64,000 nucleotides of DNA from positions 1,364,001 through 1,428,000 of the forward strand of contig CAWATZ010000003.1 of the NCBI GenBank assembly GCA_963784995.1, in the 5' to 3' direction. The notes below the pieces were generated by a model. The model was given only the letters and a program-made list of their open reading frames with translations. It made no database searches and was not told the DNA's origin. Source of the stretch: CAWATZ01 sp963784995 (GTDB lineage: Bacteria > Planctomycetota > Planctomycetia > Gemmatales > Gemmataceae). Shown here in pieces: positions 27,901-36,749 of this stretch (position 1 is the first letter of the stretch; each line of letters starts with the position of its first letter). The position numbers were made by a program, and so were the translations under genes.

Positions 27901-29180
27901 TACGAGTACCACGACCGCCCCGCCCTGGTCGGGAGCGGAGAAGGCCTGGTGCAGGGCCGCCAGGTGGGCGTCCCGGCCGACGAACGGGGCCGCCGGGCCC
28001 TGAGGCAGGGCCAGGGCCAGCCCCAGCCGCTGCCGGATCTCCGGCCCGGTCGGCCTCTGTGCCGGGTCGGTCTTCAGCAAGTCCCGGCAGAGCGCCACCA
28101 GGTCGGCGGGCGCTCGGGCGCCAGCAGTCCCGGATCTTCGGGGGGCCTGGTTCGTTTGGCCTCGAGGACGATGCCGGGATGGCCGCGATGCGGCAGCCGG
28201 CCGGTCAGGGCGCGGTACAGGATGACCCCGACGGCGTACCAGTCGCTGGCCTCCCCGAGGGCCTCGCCGGCGGCCTGCTCGGGGGACATGTAGTTCACGG
28301 TGCCGACGATTAGTCCGGACTGGGAGATCGCCTGCCGCCACAGGCCCCCGTCGCTTCCGCCGCCGGCTCGCTGGGGGGTGGGCCCGGACGTGCCGGACTC
28401 AACCGCCGGGCCGGGTCGCTGCACCTCGACGATCAGGCCGAAGTCGAGCAACACCACCCGACCCTCGGGCGTGACCAGGGCGTTGGAGGGCTTGATGTCC
28501 CGGTGGAGCTTGCCGTGAGCGTGCAGGGCGGAGACGGCCTCGGCCAGCTGGGACAGGGTCCGCCGCAGACGCTCGTGGTCGGTCACCGGCCTGCCGGGGA
28601 AAGGGGGGGGTAGGACGTCCACCGCACGTGCATCCCGGGCCACGGCACAGGGCAAGTCGCCCGGTGGGGCGGTCGAGTTCGCGCCGGGGCCGAGGGTCCC
28701 GAGCCGGCTGGGTCGCATGGCCGTGCCCGTCTCGGCCCCGAGGGAGTCTCGCGAGTCGGGTGGGTGCAGCCGCGGTGTAACCTGATCGGCTTCGGAATGC
28801 TCCGCCGGACAGTTCGGCTCGCCGAGGTTCTCAGCTGCTTCGGTCAGGTAAGTCATCAGATCGACGCCGCCCTCGACCAGTTCCAGGGTGAAGAACCAGT
28901 CCGCGCCGTCCGAGATGAGTTCGTAGAGCTGGGCGAGCCCGGGGTGAGTGATCTGGGCGAGCGAGCGGAACTCCTGTTTGAAGCGGTACAGGGCGGTCGG
29001 GCTCATCTTGCGGAGGGTCTTCAGGGCGACCCGGCAGTTCCTCTCGCGGTCGAAGACTTCGTAGACCACCCCCATGCCGCCAGCTCCGAGGAGGCGGAGG
29101 ATATGGAAGCGACCGTCGGCGGGCACGTGAAAGCCCCGCTCGGTCGGATCTTCGGGGGTTTGGGGAAGGGACTCGTCCAT
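24997..29180 (-). CDS. PknK-like Ser/Thr kinase-AAA ATPase-TPR protein, frameshifted
   Basis: The N-terminal kinase (29180 to about 28113) shows LGAGGMGVVYE, VALKTL, HRDIKPSN, DFGLIV and SPEQA. The frame then ends, and the kinase C-lobe (LVALCRDLLKTDPAQRP) resumes in the next frame. One missing base at GAGCGCC (about 28113) explains this. PFVGRDAHLAAL, a Walker A GRSGAGKST, a Walker B-like LVLSVDDLQW and a long helical TPR-like region follow, with an intact end at 24997. Repaired length is about 1,394 residues. The order kinase, STAND-type ATPase, TPR is that of PknK-type signalling proteins. An extra segment of about 80 residues splits the kinase lobes, and two palindromes lie in frame in the coding sequence (26366-26397, 26984-27052). 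Confidence 0.82.
26366..26397. repeat. Palindrome inside coding sequence (13-bp arms)
   Basis: GCCTGCGCACCTG (26366-26378) and its exact complement (26385-26397) flank AGCGCA. It is read in frame as part of AAACAPVRSGAQANQG in the TPR region of the PknK-like protein. Confidence 0.8.
26984..27052. repeat. In-frame palindromic element inside coding sequence (29-bp arms)
   Basis: Bases 26984-27012 pair exactly with 27024-27052 around an 11-base loop. The element is 69 bases long, exactly 23 codons, and is read in frame as a Ser/Gly/Pro-rich loop (TALLSRPDCPDGSGEPSCG) inside the PknK-like ATPase. The flanking residues are helical and look continuous without it. Confidence 0.9.
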
Positions 29181-29300
29181 TCCCGGAAACCTTCTTTGTG
29201 TGTTCGACTCAAGAACTACCCATCTTATCTCCGCCCAGCATATCACGGCTCGCCCGGCGATACCATTGGTTTTCTTTTTTCCAGGGTTCGTTGGTTCGTC

Positions 29301-29377
29301 GTCGGAGCCGCGCACGCAGCGCAGCGGAGTAAGCGGCCTGCGGGAGGATCGCTTACTCCCCTGCGCGCGGCTCCGAC
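29301..29377. repeat. Palindrome, family A, with shortened right arm
   Basis: The left arm, 29301-29335, carries the family A core (GCACGCAGCGCAGCGGAG). The right arm, 29350-29377, matches its complement but lacks about seven bases. It sits between the PknK-like gene start and the transketolase 3' end. Confidence 0.85.
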
Positions 29378-29379
29378 AG

Positions 29380-31230
29380 TCAAGACCTCAATCCTTGCAC
29401 CGCCTTGACGATGGCGTCGGCATCGATCCCCGCCAGGTGCAACTGCTCGGCCGGCGTCGCCGAGCCGGGCATCCGCCGCACCGCCAGCTTGATCACCGTC
29501 AAGTCCTTGATCGGGCCGCCGCTGAACGCATCCAGCACCGCATCGCCCAGACCGCCCTCTTCCCAGTGGTCCTCGACCACGATCAGCTTGCCGCCCGTCT
29601 CACGGGCTGCCCGGTGCAGTGTTTCCCTGTCGATCGGCTTGACCGAGTAGGCGTCGATCACCCGGACGCTGATCCCGGCCGACTTCAGCTGATCGTACGC
29701 CTTCAGGGCCTCGTGGACGGTGACGCCCGCACCGATCACCGTCGCCCGGTCCTGCCCCGACTGCTTCAGCACCCGGCTGCCGCCCACGCGGAACTCCTCG
29801 TCCGCTCCGTAAATCACCGGGGTCTTCTCGCGGGTGGTGCGGACGTACGAGATGCCCTTCAGCTCCGCCATCTCCTTGATGAGCCTGGCCGTCTGGTTTG
29901 GATCACACGGATACAGCACGGTGCTGCCGAAGACGGCCCGCATCATGGCCAGGTCTTCCAGGGCCATCTGCGACGGGCCGTCCTCGCCGATGCTGACGCC
30001 GGCGTGCGACCCGCTCAGGTGGATGGTGGCGTTGGACACGGCCGCCATGCGGATCTGATCGTAGGCCCGGGTGAAGAACGCGGCGAAGGTCGAGGCGAAC
30101 ACCTTCTTGCCCAGCACGCCCAGACCCACGGCTGCTCCCAGCATCTGCTGCTCAGCAATGTACATCTCGAAGAACCGATCCGGATGGGCCTTCTTGAACT
30201 CGTCGGCGTGCGTCGAGTTGGACACCTCCGCATCCAGGGCCACCATCTCGGGCATGCTTGAGCCCAGAGCGGTGATGGCGTCGCCGTAGGCCTTGCGCGT
30301 CGCCTCCTTGGTGCCGGTCTTGTAGGTCGGCAGCTTCAGCGGTTGCGGTTGAGCGCCGGCCACGATGGCCTGGTTTTCGGGCAGATGCGTTTTGACGACA
30401 ATGTGCCGTTCTCCGCCCAGCTCCTTGATCGCCTGCTGGGCCTGCTCGGGGTTGAGTGCCTTGCCGTGCCAGCCGTCCTTGTTGGCCACCAGGGAAACGC
30501 CCGATCCCTTGACGGTTTTCGCGATCAGGCAGGTCGGCCGATCCTTGACCGTGAGCGCCTCGCTGCAGGCCCGGTCAATCGCGGCCAGGTCGTGGCCGTC
30601 CAGCTGGATGGCGTGCCAGCCAAAGGCCTGGATGCGGGCCGCGTAAATCTCGCCGTGCCAGCCCAGCTCCGTCTCGCCGCGCTGGCCGAGCCGGTTCATG
30701 TCCAGGATGGCGGTCAGGTTGTCGAGCTTGTAGTCCGATCCCTTGGCAAAGCCCTCCCAGATCGAACCCTCCGCCGTCTCGCTGTCGCCCAGCACTACCC
30801 AGACACGATAGGGCAGCCGATCCAGGTACTTGCCGTTGAGGGCCATGCCGACGCCGATGGGCAGGCCCTGGCCCAGCGACCCGGTGGCCACGTCCACCAG
30901 CGGCAGCACGTGCGGATTGGGGTGGCCTTCCAGCGGCGAGCCCTGCTTGCGCAGCCGGAGCAGTTCGCTGTCGCTGATGGCCCCGGCCGCCTTGAACATC
31001 GCGTAGAGCAGCGGGCAGGCATGGCCCTTGCTGAAGATCAGCCGATCGTTGTTGGGATGGCGCGGATTGGACCAATCGAAACGCAGGTATTTGCTCAGCA
31101 GCACCGCCATCAAGTCGGCGGCCGACATGGACGAGGTGGGATGTCCGGAACCGGCCGCCGTGGTGCAGCGGATGCTGTCCACGCGCAGCTGGGCCCCCAG
31201 TTCTTTCCAGTCGTGCAGCGAATCCGTCAT
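29380..31230 (-). CDS. tkt: Transketolase
   Basis: This protein of about 616 residues contains the thiamine diphosphate-binding region (GHPTSSMSAAD, FSKGHACPLLY, GSLGQGLPIGVG, the GDSE...N motif with VLGDSETAEGS and LDMNRLGQ). It also has the pyrimidine domain (MYIAEQQMLGAAVGLG) and the transketolase C domain (VIDAYSVKPID, VVEDHWEEGGLGDA). It exchanges two-carbon ketol units in the pentose phosphate pathway. The length and the absence of the usual long central insertion match the shorter, animal-like transketolases. GAGG lies seven bases before the ATG at 31230, preferred over the GTG at 31242. Confidence 0.93.
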   Translation of the reverse strand: MTDSLHDWKELGAQLRVDSIRCTTAAGSGHPTSSMSAADLMAVLLSKYLRFDWSNPRHPNNDRLIFSKGHACPLLYAMFKAAGAISDSELLRLRKQGSPLEGHPNPHVLPLVDVATGSLGQGLPIGVGMALNGKYLDRLPYRVWVVLGDSETAEGSIWEGFAKGSDYKLDNLTAILDMNRLGQRGETELGWHGEIYAARIQAFGWHAIQLDGHDLAAIDRACSEALTVKDRPTCLIAKTVKGSGVSLVANKDGWHGKALNPEQAQQAIKELGGERHIVVKTHLPENQAIVAGAQPQPLKLPTYKTGTKEATRKAYGDAITALGSSMPEMVALDAEVSNSTHADEFKKAHPDRFFEMYIAEQQMLGAAVGLGVLGKKVFASTFAAFFTRAYDQIRMAAVSNATIHLSGSHAGVSIGEDGPSQMALEDLAMMRAVFGSTVLYPCDPNQTARLIKEMAELKGISYVRTTREKTPVIYGADEEFRVGGSRVLKQSGQDRATVIGAGVTVHEALKAYDQLKSAGISVRVIDAYSVKPIDRETLHRAARETGGKLIVVEDHWEEGGLGDAVLDAFSGGPIKDLTVIKLAVRRMPGSATPAEQLHLAGIDADAIVKAVQGLRS

Positions 31231-31390
31231 GGCGTTCCTCACAAGGTGCTGGGACGATCGGGATAGAACCCGGGCCGTTGCCCCGGGCCCTGGCAGGGAT
31301 TATGGTAGTTACCGGGCGGCAATTGTGCAGATGCCGTGCCAGGCGGAGCCTCTTCCACTCATCCAACCCCCATTCGCTCTGGAGAAACCG

Positions 31391-31828
31391 ATGTCTCAGC
31401 AATCGAGCTTATCCGCGACCTGGAGCGGTCTGACTGTCCTCGCCTGTGTGACGTCGCTTCTGTTCCTGACCGGTTGCACCGGAACGAAAGAGCCCGCACC
31501 ACCAGCGGCCCGCACCGCCGGCAACCAGGACTCCCAGTTGCCCTCCGGCACGGCGGCCCCGGCGGCCGATGCCAGCGCCAAGATCCAGGCGGAACGGGCG
31601 AAACTCAGTCCCGAGGACCAGCGTCTTGTGGCCGAGCAGGAGTTCTGCGCCGTCAACACCAAGGGCCGGCTGGGTTCGATGGGAGCGCCGGTCAAGGTTT
31701 CGGTCAAGGGCCAGCCGGTCTTCCTGTGCTGCAAGTCGTGCCAGAAGGAGGCGCTCGCCGACCCGGACAAGACCCTTGCCAGGGTCGAGGAACTGAAGGC
31801 GAAAGTAAAAGCAGGAACGCCTCGGTGA
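31391..31828 (+). CDS. Cysteine-rich lipoprotein, probable metal-binding
   Basis: This 145-residue protein has a lipoprotein signal ending in LLFLTGC (about Cys28), a flexible Ala/Pro/Gln-rich linker, and a C-terminal domain with FCAVNTKGRLGSMGAPVKV and VFLCCKSCQKEAL. The latter CCxxC cluster after a beta hairpin resembles TRASH/YHS or heavy-metal-binding domains. It is therefore probably an extracytoplasmic metal chaperone. The frame opens earlier, but the ATG at 31391 follows GGAGA closely and begins the signal peptide. A Csp-like copper protein gene follows on the same strand. Confidence 0.72.
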   Translation: MSQQSSLSATWSGLTVLACVTSLLFLTGCTGTKEPAPPAARTAGNQDSQLPSGTAAPAADASAKIQAERAKLSPEDQRLVAEQEFCAVNTKGRLGSMGAPVKVSVKGQPVFLCCKSCQKEALADPDKTLARVEELKAKVKAGTPR

Positions 31829-31838
31829 AAGCATCAGC

Positions 31839-31960
31839 GCCCTCGACCCAGGGCGATGCCCTGGGCTATCGTGTTGCGCCCCTTCGGGGCGGTTGTCTGT
31901 TGTCTTCCGCCCCGAAGGGGCGCAACACGATAGCCCAGGGCATCGCCCTGGGTCGAGGGC
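31839..31960. repeat. Palindrome, family G (54-bp perfect arms)
   Basis: Bases 31839-31892 pair exactly with 31907-31960 around a 14-base loop. The arm holds CCCAGGGCGATGCCCTGGG (itself a hairpin), CTATCGTGTTGCG and CCCCTTCGGGG. A second copy of the family lies at 45917-46031. A transcript of this length would fold into a very long hairpin. Confidence 0.95.
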
Positions 31961-32065
31961 AAACCGGTCGTTTTCTTTCTGCGTTGCGTTAACCTGAAAG
32001 CAGCGTCGTCCCGCGTTGTGCGGGACGCCCGTTTCCAAACCTGTCGGACACCAAGGAGCATCGAG

Positions 32066-32503
32066 ATGGTCAAGTATCTGCTGTCCGGTTTGCTGGTGGT
32101 CGCCGTGGCCGCCCCCGGCCTCGGTGAGGAGCAGGGCCACGAACACCACGCGGTCTTCCAGAAGTGCGCCAGGGCGTGCGCCGACTGCCAGTTGCAGTGC
32201 GACTCCTGCTTCACGCACTGCCGGACCCTCCTGACCGAAGGCAAGAAGGACCACGCCAAAACGGTGCAGACCTGCGCCGACTGCGCCGAGTGCTGCAAAC
32301 TGGCCGCGACTCTCACCGCCCGCAGCAGTCCGTTCTCCGTGCCGGCCTGCGAGTGCTGCGCCAAGTGCTGCGATGAGTGCGCTGCGGCCTGCGGGAAGTT
32401 CAAGGAGGACAAGCACATGGCCGAGTGCGCCAAGTCCTGCCGGGACTGCGCCAAGGCGTGCCGGGAGATGCTGGAACATCTGAAGGCCGGGTCCGGAAAA
32501 TGA
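32066..32503 (+). CDS. Exported four-helix bundle copper-binding protein (Csp/DUF326-like)
   Basis: This 145-residue protein has an N-terminal Sec signal (about 1-20). Its helical body is lined with cysteines in Cx2-3C spacing: CARACADCQLQCDSCFTHC, CADCAECC, CECCAKCCDECAAAC and CAKSCRDCAKAC. This is the pattern of copper storage proteins (Csp), where a four-helix bundle is filled with Cu(I) bound to cysteines. The signal peptide makes it Csp1-like (exported). AAGGAG lies before the ATG at 32066, preferred over 32018. With the preceding Cys-rich lipoprotein it forms a possible metal-handling pair. Confidence 0.86.
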   Translation: MVKYLLSGLLVVAVAAPGLGEEQGHEHHAVFQKCARACADCQLQCDSCFTHCRTLLTEGKKDHAKTVQTCADCAECCKLAATLTARSSPFSVPACECCAKCCDECAAACGKFKEDKHMAECAKSCRDCAKACREMLEHLKAGSGK

Positions 32504-32566
32504 CCCGCCTTGCCGGGATTTGCACCGCTCACTTCCAGCGGGTATGGTAAGAGGAGCAAGCCTTGA

Positions 32567-32615
32567 GCCGCTTGCGGCCTGGCGAGGCGAGATGCCACGC
32601 CAGGCCGCAAGCGGC
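32567..32615. repeat. Palindrome, family C (18-bp perfect arms)
   Basis: GCCGCTTGCGGCCTGGCG (32567-32584) pairs exactly with 32598-32615 around a 13-base loop. The arm start is shared with the palindrome after panC. Confidence 0.87.
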
Positions 32616-32661
32616 CAGTGCCTCTGTATGACGATCTGCGGAACCCAAACCCAGGAGCCTC

Positions 32662-35607
32662 ATGGTTCAACCCCAAGCCAGCGAACCGGACCCTTCGCCC
32701 ATCGAGGAACCCACTCAGGCCCAGCGCGTCACGGAAAAGCCGGTCACTCCCCTCGACACCGGCCCCGGCGTTCCCCTGGCCTACCCCGTAACTGTCTCGA
32801 CGCCCCGACCGCTGCCGCCCCAGCTGGGCCGTTATCGGATTGTCCGGCTCCTGGGATCGGGAGGGATGGCCTCGGTCTACCTGGCCCACGATTCGGAGCT
32901 GGATCGGCAGGTGGCCCTGAAGGTGCCGCACATCGACCCCCGGCTTGGGACGCAATTGCTGGAGCGCTTTGCCCGCGAGGCCCGGGCCGCCGCCACGCTG
33001 CAGCACCCGCACATCTGCCAGGTCTACGACGTGGGCCGGATCGACGGCGTTCCCTTCCTGACCATGGCCTACGTGGAAGGTGAGTCGCTGTCGCAGCGCA
33101 TCGATCCGGACAGGCCCTGGCCGCAGCGCGACGCCGCCCAGCTGATCCGCACAGTGGCCCTGGCCCTGGCCGAGGCCCACGACCGGGGCGTGATCCACCG
33201 CGATCTGAAGCCGTCCAACATCATGATCGATTCGCGCGGCCAGCCGATCCTGATGGACTTTGGCCTGGCCCGGCGGATGGACCGCAACGAGGGACACCTG
33301 ACCCAGTGGGGCACGGTGCTGGGCACGCCGGCCTACATGCCGCCCGAGCAGGTTGCCGGCGACATCGAGCTGATGGGCCCCTCCAGTGACGTCTACAGCC
33401 TGGGAGTGATTTTCTTTCAGCTGCTCACTGGCCAGCTGCCCTTCCAGGGCAACCTGGCCTCGGTGCTGGCCGCCATCGTCAGCCAGGATCCACCCCGACC
33501 GATGCTGTTGCGTTCGGACCTCGATCCCGCCCTGGAGGCGATCTGCCTGAAGGCGATGGCACGCCAGCCCGACAAGCGCTTCCCATCCATGCACGACCTG
33601 GCCGCGGCCGTCGCGGAGTGTCTGCTGGAAGAGGATTGTTGCGAGGAGAGTTCTGCCCCAACGGAAAGTGGTCACCCGCCAACGCCGGAGATGGCCGAGG
33701 AGACGCTGGCCCTGCTGCGCACCTGGGGCTGGAGCGTGGGTCTGCGCAAGCTCCGATTCAAGCTGAAGGGACAGCGGACCCACCGGACGGGCGACCCGGC
33801 CGGCTGGCAGACGCTGATCGACTGGCTGGACGGCGAGTCGCCCGCTGCCGTTCTTGGGCTTCGGGGTCCCCGATCGCAACAGCTCCAGCAGGAACTGGAG
33901 GGTTGGCGGCTGGCGGGTCAGGCCCTGTTCGCGCTGCGCGACCGGGACTATCGCCGGGCCCATCGGCTGCTGCGCCAGGCCGAGGAACTCGCGGATTCCG
34001 CTGATCCCATGCTGCGGGCCACGCTGCGGCACACCCGGGCCAGCGTGTATTCTCACGAAGGCAAGTCCGCCCTGGCCCTGCGTGATTTGCAGGAGGCCCT
34101 GGAGCATTTCGGCAAGGACCATTTCATGACCGGCCGGGTTCTCGACACCCTGGGCATGGTCTACGCCGGCAAGGGCAATTTCCACCTGGCCCGGGCCTTC
34201 TACGAACAGGCGCTGCGAGCCAAGGAACAACGGCGTGACGAGGACGGGCTGGCGCTGACCCACGGCCAGCTGGGCCGGCTGTTCCTCAGCTGGGGCCGGC
34301 TGGACGAGGCCGAGGAGCATTTCCGTACCGATCTGCGTCTGGCCGAGAAGCAGCCCGATCCGCGCACCGAGTCGCAGATGTACAACCACCTGGGTCAGGT
34401 GGCCCTGGCCCGGGGCGAGCGCGAGGCGGCCAGTAACCGCAAGGCCAGCGTCCGCCGGCATGCCAGCGAGGCGGCCGGCTGGCTGGACAGCAGCATCCGG
34501 CTGGCCCAGGAATGTCAGAACCCGCTGGCGGAGGCCTTTGCCCGCAAGGACCGGGCCCTGGTCTTCCTGCTGGAGGGCGACCTGGCCCAGGCCGAGGAGC
34601 AGGCGCTCTTGACCGAGGACCTGTTCCGCAAGACCGACTTCGCCGAGGGGCTGGCCCTCGCGAACCATCTCTGGGGCGTGCTGCGCCGGCTCCAGGGCCG
34701 CTGCGACGAATCGACCCGCCGGCTCAAGCTGGCCCTGGCTCACTTCGACAGCACCGAGGAGAAGAGCCGGGCGGTGCAGGTGCTGTGGGAACTGGCCCGG
34801 ACGCAACGTGACGCCAGCATGCACTCGTTGGCAGGGGACCGAGGCGGCCTGCCCCCCAAGCGTCCACACGTCGCCCGTGCTTTCGAGGAGGCCCTGGTCC
34901 GGGCCGAGCAACTCCGGCGCGGCCCACTGGTTGAGGCCATCGAGGCGGAACTGCTGGAGGTCGATCACGAGGTCTACTATCGCCACCTCTATCGCCGGGT
35001 TCGCGGCCAGGCCGACCGGGATGAACCGGCCCACCTGGGCTGCGGCGAGTGCGAACAGGCCACCGTCCTGTTCTTCAAGATCCAGGGCTGCACCGAGGCG
35101 GCGCCCAGCAACGATCCGGAGACGGTGCTGCAAACGTTCAACCAGGTGCTGGCCGAGCTGGACGAGGTGCTGGAGCGCTACCGGGCCCAGGTGCTGAGCT
35201 ACTCGGGCGACGGCTTCCTGGCGATCGTGCGCCAGGCCCGCCATGCCGAGCGCGCGGTCCAGCTGGCGCTCGACCTGGTCGCGGCCGTGGACGAACTCAA
35301 CCGGCCCCGGCAGATCCTGGGCTGGCCCGTCTTTCAGGCACGCATCGCGGTCAGCAGCGGCAGCGTCTTCCTGGGCAACGTGGGGACGTATCGCAAGATG
35401 GATTTCACCGCGGTCGGTCCCGCAGTCAGCCTGGCCGCGGGCCTGCTGAACTGCGCCGAGCCGGGCAAGCCCTGTCTGAGCGAGTCAACCCGCGAGTTGC
35501 TCCCCAACCTGTTCGTCTATGCGGCCACGGGCCCGCGCAGCGTGACCCTGCAAGGGAACGAATCCTGTCCAGTGTGGGACGTGCTGGACAGGCTGGCTCC
35601 GGGGTGA
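32662..35607 (+). CDS. Ser/Thr kinase-TPR-adenylate/guanylate cyclase fusion (cyclase site degenerate)
   Basis: This 981-residue protein is soluble. The kinase domain (about 55-325) has LGSGGMASVYLA, VALKV, HRDLKPSN, DFGLA and PPEQ, all intact. Residues of about 430-760 are TPR-like repeats (DTLGMVYAGKGNFHLARAFYEQAL and similar). The C-terminus (about 790-981) is a class III cyclase fold with ATVLFFKIQGCTE, LSYSGDGFLAIV and SSGSVFLGNVG. The first metal Asp of the cyclase is replaced by Lys (FFKIQG), and the usual VNxAAR reads VSLAAG, so cyclase activity is unlikely. A decayed copy of the last 300 bases lies at 37811-38123. AGGAG precedes the ATG. Confidence 0.9.
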   Translation: MVQPQASEPDPSPIEEPTQAQRVTEKPVTPLDTGPGVPLAYPVTVSTPRPLPPQLGRYRIVRLLGSGGMASVYLAHDSELDRQVALKVPHIDPRLGTQLLERFAREARAAATLQHPHICQVYDVGRIDGVPFLTMAYVEGESLSQRIDPDRPWPQRDAAQLIRTVALALAEAHDRGVIHRDLKPSNIMIDSRGQPILMDFGLARRMDRNEGHLTQWGTVLGTPAYMPPEQVAGDIELMGPSSDVYSLGVIFFQLLTGQLPFQGNLASVLAAIVSQDPPRPMLLRSDLDPALEAICLKAMARQPDKRFPSMHDLAAAVAECLLEEDCCEESSAPTESGHPPTPEMAEETLALLRTWGWSVGLRKLRFKLKGQRTHRTGDPAGWQTLIDWLDGESPAAVLGLRGPRSQQLQQELEGWRLAGQALFALRDRDYRRAHRLLRQAEELADSADPMLRATLRHTRASVYSHEGKSALALRDLQEALEHFGKDHFMTGRVLDTLGMVYAGKGNFHLARAFYEQALRAKEQRRDEDGLALTHGQLGRLFLSWGRLDEAEEHFRTDLRLAEKQPDPRTESQMYNHLGQVALARGEREAASNRKASVRRHASEAAGWLDSSIRLAQECQNPLAEAFARKDRALVFLLEGDLAQAEEQALLTEDLFRKTDFAEGLALANHLWGVLRRLQGRCDESTRRLKLALAHFDSTEEKSRAVQVLWELARTQRDASMHSLAGDRGGLPPKRPHVARAFEEALVRAEQLRRGPLVEAIEAELLEVDHEVYYRHLYRRVRGQADRDEPAHLGCGECEQATVLFFKIQGCTEAAPSNDPETVLQTFNQVLAELDEVLERYRAQVLSYSGDGFLAIVRQARHAERAVQLALDLVAAVDELNRPRQILGWPVFQARIAVSSGSVFLGNVGTYRKMDFTAVGPAVSLAAGLLNCAEPGKPCLSESTRELLPNLFVYAATGPRSVTLQGNESCPVWDVLDRLAPG

Positions 35608-35973
35608 GCAGGCAGCGAGGTCCAGGTTGGTCCTCGCCTTGGGGAGGCGAAGCTCTCTGCCAGCCAGCCTGCCAACTTTTTCAGTATGGCTCAGAGGCCG
35701 GAAGAGGCCTGGAGCTGACGGGGGAATGACTGAAGGCGTCATTATGCTGCCTGCCCGCCACCCGCCAGGGTATTCGGGGCCTCGCTGGTTGGCTGCATCA
35801 GGCAAATCGTGACAACGATGGCGATTGGCCGACATCCGTCGGGCCTCATACTGCCTCCAGGATTCTGGGATGGTGTTTGGTACACGCAACTGGTATCCTC
35901 TTGTATAGTTAGAGGTCGGTACGCAGATTGTCCCGATCTGTGCGCAAAACCGTCGTTGTGACAGGAGGAAGGC

Positions 35974-36720
35974 ATGCTCGCTGCCAAGGCCAACGCTCAC
36001 GCCATTCCTTCGCCCGAAAACGAGCTGTGTGTTCTTTCCTGGTCGGAGTTGCGTGCCGCCCTCGCTCAACCTTTGCAACTGCCCTGTCCGGTGCGGCTTC
36101 ATCTGATGCGACATGGCGAGACGGAAACGAACGCTCGGAACCTGATTACCGGATCCCGCGACGTCCCCCTGACGGTATTCGGGGAGGAGCAGGCCCGAAG
36201 CATCGGCCTGCAGTTAGATCCGCACTACGACCTCGCGGTGCATTCCAGCCTGGCCCGCTCACGACACACCCTCCTCCTGGCGCTGCAAACGGGACACGTT
36301 CGCGCTGATCGGATCTGCAGCGACAGCCGCTTGAACGAGCGAAGCCTCGGCAACCTCGAGCTGCAACCCTGGCGACCCGTGGACGAGTACGCTCAAGGGA
36401 ACCTGCAATATGCACCCGAAGGAGGAGAAAGCTATGCCGACGTGGCCCGGCGGTGTATGTCCTTCCTTCTGGGATTGGCCTGCTTTGTCACGGCCCGACG
36501 ACCGGAAAAGATCCTCATCTGCGGCCACATGGGACCGATGCGCATTCTCCTTGGCATCCTGGAAGAACAGTCCGACCCGATTCCGGTTCTGGCCAAGTCT
36601 TTCAAGAACACCGAGGTGCTGCGTGTTCCCTGGAATCGCCTCGTCCTGCCTGGGTTCCTGAGAGAATTGGCCATGAGCAGTAATCTGTCCTCCCAGGCGG
36701 CTGACCACCCCGGCGGCTGA
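35974..36720 (+). CDS. Histidine phosphatase family protein (phosphoglycerate mutase-like)
   Basis: This 248-residue protein has the family signature LMRHGETETNARN with the phospho-accepting His47 in RHG, a following Arg (SLARSRHT), NERSLGNLE, and the second catalytic His in ILICGHMGPMRI. Members remove phosphate from sugars, nucleotides or proteins. The exact substrate is unknown. An N-terminal extension of about 40 residues precedes the domain. AGGAGG lies upstream of the ATG. The gene is visibly less GC-rich than its neighbours and forms a two-gene unit with the nucleotidyltransferase gene 29 bases downstream. Confidence 0.85.
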   Translation: MLAAKANAHAIPSPENELCVLSWSELRAALAQPLQLPCPVRLHLMRHGETETNARNLITGSRDVPLTVFGEEQARSIGLQLDPHYDLAVHSSLARSRHTLLLALQTGHVRADRICSDSRLNERSLGNLELQPWRPVDEYAQGNLQYAPEGGESYADVARRCMSFLLGLACFVTARRPEKILICGHMGPMRILLGILEEQSDPIPVLAKSFKNTEVLRVPWNRLVLPGFLRELAMSSNLSSQAADHPGG

Positions 36721-36749
36721 CGGCACCTTGTCACGGGAAGGGTTTGGAG

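Noticed and set aside
31834..35244. 1,136-codon minus-strand frame opposite the kinase-cyclase gene
   Set aside because: Antisense shadow of a real gene. Composition is biased and it runs through the family G palindrome.
35876..35909. Promoter before the histidine phosphatase gene
   Set aside because: TATAGT at 35904 is a fair -10 box, but the nearest -35-like TTGGTA is about 21 bases away, outside normal spacing.
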